Assembly: GCA_028284065.1 (NCBI GenBank)
Contig: JANQSJ010000008.1
Location: 372,001-436,000 of the forward strand
From: Parvularculaceae bacterium
GTDB lineage: Bacteria; Pseudomonadota; Alphaproteobacteria; Caulobacterales; Parvularculaceae
Direction of reading: 5' to 3'
Length of the DNA stretch: 64,000 nucleotides
Positions within the stretch are counted from its first letter, which is position 1, and the number at the start of each line of letters is the position of its first letter. A program made the position numbers and the translations under genes. Under the pieces are notes generated by a model. It was given only the letters and a program-made list of their open reading frames with translations. It was not told the origin of the DNA and ran no database searches. This document shows positions 25,373 through 33,514 of this stretch, piece after piece.

Positions 25373-26239
25373 TCAAAGCAGGTCGATCGGCACCTTCAGG
25401 TATGTGACGCCATTGTCTTCCGCCGGCGGCATGCGGCCCGCGCGGATATTCACCTGCACCGACGGGAGGATGAGTTTCGGCATGCCGAGCTTGGCGTCGC
25501 GTTCCTCGCGCATACGGACGAATGCGTCCTCGTCAACGCCATCGCGCACATGGATGTTCCGCTCCCGCTCGTCGGCGACCGTCGTCTCCCAGGCGTAATG
25601 ATCGCGTCCAGGCGCCTTGTAGTCGTGGCACATAAAAAGCCGCGTCGCGGGCGGCAGCGCCAGCACTTTCCGGATGGAGCGATAGAGCATGCGGGCGTCG
25701 CCGCCCGGAAAATCCGTCCGCGCCGTGCCGAAATCCGGCATGAACAGCGTGTCGCCGACGAAAGCCGCGTCGCCGATGACATAGGTCATGCACGCAGGCG
25801 TATGGCCGGGCGTATGCATCGCCCGGATCTCAAGTTCGCCGAGCGGCAGGACGTCGCCATCGCGCAGGAGCCGGTCGAACTGGCCGCCGTCCCGACGGAA
25901 CGACGGCTCGGCGTTGAAGGTCTCCGCGAACGCCTTCTGCACGTCGGCGATGCGCTCCCCAATGACGACCTCGCCGCCGGCGGCTTCTTTCAGATACGGC
26001 GCCGCGGAAAGATGGTCCGCATGCACATGGGTTTCCATGATCCAGTCGACGACGAGGCCGCGGTCACGAATGTGGGCCAGGACAAGATCGGCCGATCGGC
26101 GCGACGTGCGTCCGGACGCCTGGTCGAAATCAAGCACGCTGTCGATGATCGCCGCCCGGCGCGTCGCCGGGTCCGAGACGGCGTAGCTTATGGTAAAAGT
26201 GTTTTCGTCAAAGAACGCTTTGACGTCGGGACGCGCCAT
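25373..26239 (-). CDS. MBL-fold hydrolase, ETHE1/Blh persulfide dioxygenase-like
   Basis: 288 residues. The metal-binding motif is THVHADHLS (His71, His73, Asp75, His76), followed by HTPGHTPACMTYVIGDAAFVGDTLFMPDFGTARTDFPGGDA (in parts) and a CHDYKAPGRD metal ligand. The GTARTDFPGG and MCHDY stretches are typical of the ETHE1/Blh group, which oxidises glutathione persulfide and takes part in sulfide detoxification. The Blh subgroup is often linked to the BigR regulator; neither BigR nor a rhodanese fusion is seen here. GGGAG precedes the ATG. It follows PEP carboxylase after 36 bp, so co-transcription is likely although the functions seem unrelated. Confidence 0.88.
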   Translation of the reverse strand: MARPDVKAFFDENTFTISYAVSDPATRRAAIIDSVLDFDQASGRTSRRSADLVLAHIRDRGLVVDWIMETHVHADHLSAAPYLKEAAGGEVVIGERIADVQKAFAETFNAEPSFRRDGGQFDRLLRDGDVLPLGELEIRAMHTPGHTPACMTYVIGDAAFVGDTLFMPDFGTARTDFPGGDARMLYRSIRKVLALPPATRLFMCHDYKAPGRDHYAWETTVADERERNIHVRDGVDEDAFVRMREERDAKLGMPKLILPSVQVNIRAGRMPPAEDNGVTYLKVPIDLL

Positions 26240-26275
26240 CAGGGCTCTCCCATCCTATTTTCTTCCGGCGGCCGC

Positions 26276-29089
26276 CTATCCATATACGCCGTAGAAGTGC
26301 GCCACGCCGCAGCTAATGTCCTTGATGAGGTCGTCAATCTCCAACAACGGCGCGACGATCTCCTGACGGACCTCGGCGTAACCGGCCTCGCCGCCAACAT
26401 CGTCCTCCGGCTCCTCAAGGCCGGCGAAGGCGTCGCATCCCTCATCCTTGTACGGAAAAATCCGGACGAGCAAATCCGCAACCTCGCGCAGCTCAAGACG
26501 GGCCGCCTTTTCCATAAGGTCCGCCTTCGATATCCCATGCCTGCCCGAAAATGAAGGCGCCCCCGCGACCAGCATCAGCGCCCGCATCATCAGCGCGATG
26601 CGCGCCGCATGCAGCATGTATAGGCGAACGGGAAACCGCGCCGGCGGCGACGCGCCGCCAGCGACGCGATCGAAGTTCCGCCGATCCTGCGACAGATGGT
26701 TCGCAAGACGCTGCAGCGCCACGTCGACGCCGAGGGCCGACAGCGCCTCCGCCGCCGAGTCGCACTGCGCCGCCACTTCGGGCGAAGCAGCATGGCGCGC
26801 CCTGATCGTCCAGAAACTCGGATCATAAACGCTGGCGTAGGCGCGCAAGGCCGAAAGGCTGGTCAGGCTCCGCGCCCGCGCCGCCAGTCGGTAAAGCCGC
26901 TGAAAACGAGGCGATGTCGCTATGAGCGCGGCGAAGCGCTCTGGCTCACGCGATGATGCGGCGCCGAAGCCGCCGCTCACGTTCGCGGGCGCGGCGAGCT
27001 GTTGCAGGATAGCATTGTTGGGAATGGCGCGCAGCGCGCGCGCCGCGTCGCGCATCGACGTTCCGCTCTGGCGCCGCGTCTTCCGCGATCCCGTTTTGTG
27101 CAGGAAATTTATCGCAAAAGCGCCCAGCGCGGTCTGGTAACGGGGATCGGCGAAAAGGTCCTCTTGCCACGCCTTCATCGCTCTGTAGACGTCCCATGAG
27201 AAATTGATGTCTTTATAGAACTGGTCGCCCGCGGGCGGCGGCGCGCTGGAGAACGCCCATTCAAAGAGCCCGGCGACGGTCCGATCCGATAGCGGGTCCG
27301 TCTGGAAGTGCAGAAACCCGTCGCCGCCCTGGAAACTGGCCTCGGCGTTGACGGCGATCCCGTCGCGACGAAAGCGCGCGCGCGCCCAAGGCGTAAACAG
27401 GTGATCGAAGCGCTCGGCGAGCGATCCCGGATAAGCGCCGCGGCCCATGGATTCGCCATGAGTGTTGAAGACGAGCGCCTCAACGTCGTCGAGGCCGGCC
27501 CGCGCCATTTCGCGCGACAGGAGGATTTGCAGGCGCTCAATCGCGAGATTCGCAGGCGCCTGCCCCATGAATCGTCCGCTGTCGGAGAACCCTAGCTGGA
27601 TCGCCACTCTTCCCCGCCGGCGGACATAGTCGACGAACTCCTTCTCTTTCAGCAGCCGCTCCATGAAGCGGCCGCCGGTTTCGATGGCCGCCGGCGTCTC
27701 GAAGAGGGGCGAAACGTCAACCTTGTCCGCGACGCCGTAAAGCCGGGCGAGGTATACCGCGCCCATGATTGTCGCGGGCGCCTCCGCTTCAGCGATCAAA
27801 AACCGGATAGGCGTATCCGCATCCACGTGCTTCAGCATCTGCGCGCACAGCATCAATTGCCGGCGCGCGGTCATCTGTTCCCGGAATATCGAGCCAAAAT
27901 TGACGCTGCGCGCCTCCGCCGCCACCGCCTTTTCCGCCGCCGCGCTGAGCGCGGTTCGGTCGATGAAACCGCGATCGGGAAATATGCCGAGATCGGACTG
28001 GAGGGTGGAGCGCACCTGCGCCGCATTGACGCGAAGATGAATGCGCGACGCGCCGAGGCCGTAGGACGCCATCTCCGCGCGCAGCACCGCCAGCCCTTCC
28101 GCGGCGTCGTCGTCGACCGCGTCAATGGCGCTGGAAATCGCCTCAATCGCCGGGCCGAGACTGGTCAGGCGATCGTCGTCATCGGCGGTGAGGGCGTTCG
28201 CCGCCGCGACGACCTCAGCGGGATCATTGAGATCGCCGCCAAACGCCGCCGCCTGACGCGCCGCAAGGTCGGCGGCGCGGGCGATCCGCGTCGCAAGCGC
28301 CGCGCAGCCGGGCGCATCCGGGAAGCGCGTCAGCTCGTCCGCATAGTAGGCGAGACGCAGGGCTTTCTCTTCAAGCCGGATGCGGAAAGTCTCCGCCCAG
28401 TGAATGTCCGTGCGTCCATCAAGGTCATAACCGACCCATGTGGCGAGGCTGATCGGCTGCGGGATGGACTGGCGCCAGACGTCCGGCCGCTCGCGCCGGG
28501 CGAAGCGGACCATGGCGCGCAGCAGCCGCTTCAGCGACCTGCGCGCGGCTTCAATGCGCTCCAGCGCTTCGGCGTGCTCCTCCGAGAGCGTGACAGGCGG
28601 GTCGGCGCGATGCGTCAGGCCGGCGAGCGCGCGGGCGAGATCCGCCGGCGACGCAGCGGGGTCGGACGCAAACGCCGCGAGCGCATCGCGCATGTCGCGC
28701 GGATTGGCGAATGTCGGATGGGCGGTGAAGACAACGCCAGAGCGCGTTGCGTCGAAGCCGGCGAGGAACGACGCCCGCGGCGCCCCGCGCAACGCGCCGA
28801 ACGCCCCGCTGACGAGGGCATCAAAGTCGACATCTCCACCGCCATGTGAATTGCGAAACGCTTCAGCGCGCGTGACAGCCGCGTCATCCGCAATGCGCTT
28901 CGCCAACGCCCGGACACGCTCAAGCGGCGCGTCGCCTGTCTCCATCGCTTCGGACAGCGCAAAGGCGAGCTCCCGAACCGAATTCGCAAGCGGATCGGCG
29001 CGCGCCGCGCCGGCGACATCGGAGAGGCGAGCGGCGCACCAGTCGATCGCCGTCTCGGGAGTCGCGAACGCCGCCTTTATGTCCGTCAC
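26276..29089 (-). CDS. ppc: Phosphoenolpyruvate carboxylase, divergent
   Basis: 937 residues, the usual PEPC length, starting from GTG at 29089. The N-terminal catalytic His is kept in VVFTAHPTFANPRDMRDAL (His124), and ATWVGYDLDGRTD near 216-228 matches the family's ATWxGGDxDG. In the C-terminal half QLGFSDSGRFMGQAPANLA takes the place of GYSDSxKDxG, and NTHGESMGRGAYPGS takes the place of FHGRGGxxGRGG. Several canonical catalytic residues therefore differ. PEPC makes oxaloacetate from PEP and bicarbonate. The substitutions mean either an unusual active subfamily or a changed activity. It is co-directional with the MBL-fold gene. The start region carries a near-perfect 13-bp direct repeat (GTCCGTCACGA-type) at the GTG. 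Confidence 0.85.
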   Translation of the reverse strand: MTDIKAAFATPETAIDWCAARLSDVAGAARADPLANSVRELAFALSEAMETGDAPLERVRALAKRIADDAAVTRAEAFRNSHGGGDVDFDALVSGAFGALRGAPRASFLAGFDATRSGVVFTAHPTFANPRDMRDALAAFASDPAASPADLARALAGLTHRADPPVTLSEEHAEALERIEAARRSLKRLLRAMVRFARRERPDVWRQSIPQPISLATWVGYDLDGRTDIHWAETFRIRLEEKALRLAYYADELTRFPDAPGCAALATRIARAADLAARQAAAFGGDLNDPAEVVAAANALTADDDDRLTSLGPAIEAISSAIDAVDDDAAEGLAVLRAEMASYGLGASRIHLRVNAAQVRSTLQSDLGIFPDRGFIDRTALSAAAEKAVAAEARSVNFGSIFREQMTARRQLMLCAQMLKHVDADTPIRFLIAEAEAPATIMGAVYLARLYGVADKVDVSPLFETPAAIETGGRFMERLLKEKEFVDYVRRRGRVAIQLGFSDSGRFMGQAPANLAIERLQILLSREMARAGLDDVEALVFNTHGESMGRGAYPGSLAERFDHLFTPWARARFRRDGIAVNAEASFQGGDGFLHFQTDPLSDRTVAGLFEWAFSSAPPPAGDQFYKDINFSWDVYRAMKAWQEDLFADPRYQTALGAFAINFLHKTGSRKTRRQSGTSMRDAARALRAIPNNAILQQLAAPANVSGGFGAASSREPERFAALIATSPRFQRLYRLAARARSLTSLSALRAYASVYDPSFWTIRARHAASPEVAAQCDSAAEALSALGVDVALQRLANHLSQDRRNFDRVAGGASPPARFPVRLYMLHAARIALMMRALMLVAGAPSFSGRHGISKADLMEKAARLELREVADLLVRIFPYKDEGCDAFAGLEEPEDDVGGEAGYAEVRQEIVAPLLEIDDLIKDISCGVAHFYGVYG

Positions 29090-29187
29090 GAGATGTCCGT
29101 CACGAATGCCCGCCTGCCGCCAAATAGCTCAATAGCGCGACGTCAGTATTGCAGGCCTCGCCCGATGCGCCAATCGCGAATGCGCCG

Positions 29188-30426
29188 TTAGCCGGCGGCG
29201 GCGAACGCCTCTTCCGTGGCGACGGGCGTCAGGAGCCGTTCAAAGATCCGCCGCTTCTCGCCAAGAATGCGGGCAGCGGCGTAGCGCTCTTCGATGGTCC
29301 GGCGCGCCGCGGCACGCAACCGCCGGCCGCGATCGGCGTCGGTGAGGGCGCTGCGCAGCCCCCTCAGGATTGAATCCGTATCATGAAAATCGACAAGCAT
29401 GGCGTTCGTCTCGTCCGCGACCTCGCGAACCGGCGCGGTGTCCGACGCCACGAGGAGACAACCCGCCGCCATCGCCTCCATCATCGACCAGGAGAGGACG
29501 AAAGGCGTCGTCAGATAAACGTGCGCCGAGGATGCGGCGAGCGCCTTTCGGTATTCGTCACGGGAGAGATAGCCGACGAAATGCGTTCGCGACAGATCGA
29601 ACTCGTGCGCCGCAAGCACGCGCGCCTTGTGGGAGTCGCCTTCGTCCAGCTTCTTGCCATAGGCGACGCGATCCTCGCCTACGATGACGGCGTGGCAGTT
29701 CGGCATCTCCGCCTGCAGCCGAGAGAGCGCCGCCATGAACTGCGGAAAGCCGCGATAGGGCTCCATCCCGCGGGCGACATAGGTGATGACGTCCGCGTCC
29801 GCCGGCAGGTCGACGCCCTTCAGCCTGAGGGGTTGCTTGCGGGTCGGTTTGAAATACGCCGTATCCACCCCATCATGGTGCGTTACAAGTTTGTCCTGAA
29901 ATACTTCCGGGAATTGCGATCTCTGCCATTCGGTCGGGCAGAAGCCGATTTCCACTGAAGCGAGGTCCAGAAGGATCGGCGCATTGCGGGCGCGCGCCCG
30001 CGCGCGCTGGTCCGCGTTCGGCGGCGCCGGGTCCAGAAATGCAACGTCAGGCGCCGGAGAGTTATAGTACCACTCGAAGTAACCGACCGACTTCGCTTCC
30101 GGCCACACATCCTTGACGAAAAGTCCCGGACCCCACCCGGAGTGAGAGACGACGATGTCCGGATTGAGCCCGTGGCTGCGTTTCAGCTCAAGACAGGCGC
30201 GCGCTACAGACTGGCCATTGATGACGGCCTTCTCCCAGGCGTTGGAGTAAGGATGAATCTCAAGAGCCGGCTCGCGGTGCGGCTGGTAGTGAAAGGTGTT
30301 GATCGACGGGTGCGACAGGCCCTGACGCTGCGTGCCGAACCAGACCGACCAGCCGGCGTCGCGCAAGTGTCCCGCGAGCGCCCCGAACTGGGCCGGAAAG
30401 TTGTTATGAAGGAAAAGAACCTGCAT
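29188..30426 (-). CDS. GT4-type glycosyltransferase
   Basis: 412 residues from ATG 30426. The N-terminal domain begins MQVLFLHNNFPAQFGALAGHL, a typical GT-B start, with VVSHSGWGPGLFVKDVWP and YFEWYYNSPAPD, the pattern of the family-4 N-terminal domain seen in capsule and surface-glycan enzymes. The C-terminal Rossmann half has VITYVARGMEPYRGFPQFM and TTPFVLSWSMMEAMAAGCLLVASDTAPVREV (in parts), which carries the nucleotide-sugar site. Cytoplasmic; donor and acceptor unknown. It starts 17 bp after the MotB/ExbD-like gene, and so probably belongs to the same unit and the same pathway. It may modify a surface polysaccharide or the neighbouring giant protein. Confidence 0.88.
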   Translation of the reverse strand: MQVLFLHNNFPAQFGALAGHLRDAGWSVWFGTQRQGLSHPSINTFHYQPHREPALEIHPYSNAWEKAVINGQSVARACLELKRSHGLNPDIVVSHSGWGPGLFVKDVWPEAKSVGYFEWYYNSPAPDVAFLDPAPPNADQRARARARNAPILLDLASVEIGFCPTEWQRSQFPEVFQDKLVTHHDGVDTAYFKPTRKQPLRLKGVDLPADADVITYVARGMEPYRGFPQFMAALSRLQAEMPNCHAVIVGEDRVAYGKKLDEGDSHKARVLAAHEFDLSRTHFVGYLSRDEYRKALAASSAHVYLTTPFVLSWSMMEAMAAGCLLVASDTAPVREVADETNAMLVDFHDTDSILRGLRSALTDADRGRRLRAAARRTIEERYAAARILGEKRRIFERLLTPVATEEAFAAAG

Positions 30427-30442
30427 CGCCCCCGCGTCCCTT

Positions 30443-31036
30443 CTAGCCTTGCCGATCAAGGCTGACCTCGACGACGCCGTCCAGGTCCGCCGACGGCGCC
30501 TCCTTGACGAAGATCGACAATGCGTCGATCGACATGCCTTTCTCCGCGAGCGCGCCGCGCACCGAGAGCAGGCGGTAATAGGCGATCCGCTGCGCCTTTG
30601 TGTAGGACGTGCCGGCGCCAAAGTAGGACGTCACCACCAGCCTCCGTCCGGCCTCGCGGGCGCCCGTGCGGCCGACGAACTCGCCGAGCCGCTCTTGCGT
30701 CGCGTCGTCAAGGCTGACCGTCAGGTCCGTGAACGTCAGCAGGAACCTCTCATTGTATTCGGTGACGACGGCGGTCGCCGCGCCTGTCTCCACCTGCACC
30801 GGGTTGTCGTCGACATTCACCCGTTCGGACTGTTCGACATTCGTCGTCGACGCGCCCGTGCGCGCCTCGGCGTCGACGTTCGCGGTCTTCTCCGCGATCT
30901 TCAGCGACATCACGAAGATGGCGATCGCGAGAATAATGAGCAGGAACGTCACGACCATGACGATCGTCGACAACGCGTCAACGAAGCCCGGCCAGTGATT
31001 TTCTTCCTGTTGGGATTGCGCCACGCCACGCCTCAC
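30443..31036 (-). CDS. MotB/ExbD-like proton-channel partner protein
   Basis: 197 residues from a GTG. A short cytoplasmic N-terminus leads to a single membrane helix, WPGFVDALSTIVMVVTFLLI, with an Asp (about 20) at its start in the position of the proton-carrying Asp of MotB/ExbD/TolR. A periplasmic domain follows from about residue 50: an acidic and Thr-rich linker, then FTDLTVSLDDATQERLGEFV and RRLVVTSYFGAG, with an OmpA-like alternation of strand and helix but no clear NxxLSxxRAxxV peptidoglycan motif (YYRLLSVRGALAEKG is the closest). It is divergent from the MotA/TolQ-like gene, with which it should form a complex. Flagellar MotB is unlikely, as no flagellar gene is near. Confidence 0.8.
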   Translation of the reverse strand: MRRGVAQSQQEENHWPGFVDALSTIVMVVTFLLIILAIAIFVMSLKIAEKTANVDAEARTGASTTNVEQSERVNVDDNPVQVETGAATAVVTEYNERFLLTFTDLTVSLDDATQERLGEFVGRTGAREAGRRLVVTSYFGAGTSYTKAQRIAYYRLLSVRGALAEKGMSIDALSIFVKEAPSADLDGVVEVSLDRQG

Positions 31037-31150
31037 GCATCGGCGCCGCCCGCTCCCGATCGAAGCGGCGCGCCGTTCATGCCTAATTGGAGCTTAATCG
31101 GTTGAAATTGAGTGAACGCGAGGCGCGCCGCGTGGGCGGGCGCGCAGGCC

Positions 31151-31165
31151 TTAAGCCAAATTTAA
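31151..31165. promoter_or_regulatory. CtrA box (exact TTAA-N7-TTAA)
   Basis: TTAA-GCCAAAT-TTAA in the 178-bp divergent region between the MotB-like and MotA-like genes, 50 bp upstream of the MotA-like ATG. CtrA is the alphaproteobacterial master regulator of cell cycle, motility and surface appendages. No CtrA gene is in the window, so the regulator is inferred from the motif. Confidence 0.65.
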
Positions 31166-31214
31166 GCTCGTTCATCTGTTATCGCGGCATAGTTAACGAA
31201 GGCGTCCCGTTTCC

Positions 31215-32750
31215 ATGCGCAGCGTAGAAACGCAATTTTACCGTATCTGCTCGTGCCTTGCGGTGCTGCTTTTGATGGCGGCATGGCAGTACGAGTTTGT
31301 GATCGGGGCCGTCAGCGCGAACCCGGCGCTGAACTTCATTATCTTCGGCACTTGCCTCTTCGGCTTCACGCTCGTGTTCTCCGCGGTCGAAGTCTTGCGG
31401 AACGAGTTTCGCGCGCTTTATGCGCTCATTGAACAGTATGACGACGTCAAGAACGAGGAGACAGCGCTCGCCGCCGACCCCTATTGGCGTTTCTATCGCT
31501 GCGCGCAGATCGGCATCATCTTCAAGAAGCCGCAGATTCTCGGACAATCCTACCAGCTCATTTCGGGTCAGCTTTATCGCGAAAAGGATCTGTCGATTTC
31601 CGCCTCGACCATGCAGATCCTGCTCGACGGGATGGACGAGCGCCTGAATGAACTCCGTTCACTGATGAGCTATGTCGCGGGCATCCTGATCTTTCTCGGC
31701 CTCATCGGCACGTTTCTTGGCCTGATGATCACGCTCGCCTCGGTGGGCGATATTCTCGGCGGCCTCGACCTCGCCAATGGCGACCCGACCGACACGATAT
31801 CAAACCTGATGACGAGCCTTCAGGTGCCGCTCTCGGGCATGGCCACCGGCTTCTCTTCGTCATTGTTCGGACTTATCACGTCGCTGACGATCAGCCTGAT
31901 GATCCAGCTCATCGCGCGCGCGGGCGGTTCGCTGAAGGCGGAATTCTCTGACTGGCTTGCGAACATCGTGACGCTGCAGGAAGGATCGCAGCAGGAAAAG
32001 ACAGAGCTGACGATTGACGGCCTGCCGATCTCCGCCTGGGGCGACCAGAAAGGCAAGGACGGCGAGCCCGTCGATCCGGAGGCCGCGATCGCCGGCATGA
32101 ACCAGACGCAGTTCGAGGAGCGGCGCCTCGCCCTTCTGATGCGCGCCGCCCGGCACGCGGTCGTCTCCACCAACCGGCACTCGCGACAACTGAGCAAGCT
32201 GGCCGATTCCGTTAGTGCGTTGGTGCGCGAAAGCAGGGTCGGACAGGAATTCATGTACGACGTCGCTGACGGGCTGCAGGTGATGATCGAGCAGAACAAG
32301 GTTATTCACCTGACCCTTGCGCGCACCGTGGACGCCTTCGAACAGGTCTCCCGGAACGCCGATACGCGCGCGGAGATCGCCGAACTCACCGGGCTGATGT
32401 CGAGCCAGCTTGAGGCGCGCGACGCGCGCCTGACGAAGGCGCTGCGCCAGACCTATCGCAAGGTCGCGGAGCTCTCCGCGCCGAGTAAATCCGGCAAGGA
32501 TCATGAGATCATCAAGGAGGGCGACCTCCTGGCGGAGGAATTCAAGAAGCGGACGATCGACCTTAACGTCCAGCAGCTACAGAAGCTCCTGGAGCTCGCC
32601 AACAGATCCGACCTCGTCGGAGCCGAGCCCACGGGCGCGAAACAGCCCTCCGAGGACGCGAAGCGCATGGTGCGCCGGCGCGGCGGCTCAGGCGCGGGCG
32701 CTGCAACCGGTAACGCCGTCAAGAAAAGCGCGGCGGGAGGCGACGCCTAA
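31215..32750 (+). CDS. MotA/TolQ/ExbB-family proton channel protein
   Basis: 511 residues, more than twice the length of ExbB or TolQ. Predicted membrane segments lie at about 13-33, 39-59, 151-176 and 207-233. The paired family motifs are YVAGILIFLGLIGTFLGLM and LSGMATGFSSSLFGLITSL. The ~275-residue cytoplasmic C-terminus is helical, with coiled-coil-like stretches (VADGLQVMIEQ, LDEL-type heptads near 420-470) and a basic Gly-rich end. Such channels use the proton gradient to move a partner. The partner is probably the divergent MotB/ExbD-like protein, and the long tail could dock the PilZ-like protein made from the overlapping downstream gene. A CtrA box lies 50 bp upstream. Confidence 0.88.
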   Translation: MRSVETQFYRICSCLAVLLLMAAWQYEFVIGAVSANPALNFIIFGTCLFGFTLVFSAVEVLRNEFRALYALIEQYDDVKNEETALAADPYWRFYRCAQIGIIFKKPQILGQSYQLISGQLYREKDLSISASTMQILLDGMDERLNELRSLMSYVAGILIFLGLIGTFLGLMITLASVGDILGGLDLANGDPTDTISNLMTSLQVPLSGMATGFSSSLFGLITSLTISLMIQLIARAGGSLKAEFSDWLANIVTLQEGSQQEKTELTIDGLPISAWGDQKGKDGEPVDPEAAIAGMNQTQFEERRLALLMRAARHAVVSTNRHSRQLSKLADSVSALVRESRVGQEFMYDVADGLQVMIEQNKVIHLTLARTVDAFEQVSRNADTRAEIAELTGLMSSQLEARDARLTKALRQTYRKVAELSAPSKSGKDHEIIKEGDLLAEEFKKRTIDLNVQQLQKLLELANRSDLVGAEPTGAKQPSEDAKRMVRRRGGSGAGAATGNAVKKSAAGGDA

Positions 32751-33235
32751 TGTTCTGGATACTCGACCCCATTCGCGACTTCTTCAAAAAGCGCGCGGAC
32801 GCCGGCGCGAAGGACTATGCGGCGTTCGCCAAGTCCCACAAGGAGAAGGTCGGCAAGCGCCAGCGCAAGGAGCTTGAGCGCGAAGCCGACCGTTATCAGC
32901 ACAAGCGCAAGGAAGAGCGCGTCGATCTGTCGGTGATCGCGGAAATGTCCCTGCCCGACAAGGGATACTCCATAGACGGCGCCATTACCGAAGCCTCGCG
33001 TAGCGGCCTCACCTTTCGGCCGGCGACGGACTATATCGTCGAGCGGTCGAATGAGCGGGTGCAGATCATCACCGACAATGTCCGCCGCAACGGCGTGATA
33101 CGCTCCACCCGCGTCAATGGCTATGGCGTGCAGCTCACCGACCCCCTGTCGGCCGCCGATCACGACACCCTGCAGGAGGCGAGCGTCAATCTGCAGCAGG
33201 GCGAGATCGAAATGTTCGACGATGATTTCGTCTGA
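32750..33235 (+). CDS. PilZ-like c-di-GMP receptor candidate
   Basis: 161 residues. The start overlaps the MotA-like stop by one base (TAATG), so translation is coupled. A basic helical N-terminus (1-58, Lys/Arg-rich) ends in RKEER at residues 53-57, an RxxxR c-di-GMP motif. It is followed by EMSLPDKGYSIDGAITEASRSGLTFRP, where the expected D/NxSxxG reads EASRSG (81-86), and by VRRNGVIRSTRVNGYGVQLTDPL. The barrel-like layout fits PilZ. Glu in place of Asp/Asn may alter affinity. It could tell the membrane channel about c-di-GMP level. Family assignment is by motif only. It is convergent with the giant RTX gene across 279 bp. Confidence 0.75.
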   Translation: MFWILDPIRDFFKKRADAGAKDYAAFAKSHKEKVGKRQRKELEREADRYQHKRKEERVDLSVIAEMSLPDKGYSIDGAITEASRSGLTFRPATDYIVERSNERVQIITDNVRRNGVIRSTRVNGYGVQLTDPLSAADHDTLQEASVNLQQGEIEMFDDDFV

Positions 33236-33371
33236 GGCGGGTTAGGCCCTTACGCCGACACGCGCCGTTGAGCGGCATCTCAATCTCCGACCCACGCGCA
33301 GAGCGCTCCAGTCGCCTTTTTGGAATGCGCTTTGACCTCCGCGTCTGCGCCCCTCTACTCACGCTTCAGCC

Positions 33372-33388
33372 GGGCGTCGCCCTTTTTT
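33372..33388 (+). terminator. Rho-independent terminator of the channel/PilZ operon
   Basis: GGGC-GTC-GCCC stem-loop followed by six T residues, about 140 bp after the PilZ-like stop on the plus strand. The stem is short (4-5 bp) but GC-only, with the right tail. Confidence 0.6.
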
Positions 33389-33514
33389 AATTGACCGAGC
33401 GCGCACGCCTCGCCCTGGCGCTTCGCGGATAAGCATGCGCAGGCATCCGCAGAAGAGGCGCGGCGGAACGACAATCCAGAGCCGTTGCGCGATTCCGAAC
33501 GACCGCGGAAGGCT

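Noticed and set aside
30443-32750. MotA/MotB-like pair as a Zorya (ZorAB) defence system
   Set aside because: No ZorC, ZorD or ZorE partner and no other defence genes. The MotB-like protein lacks a clear OmpA-type wall-binding motif, and the neighbours are surface and secretion genes.
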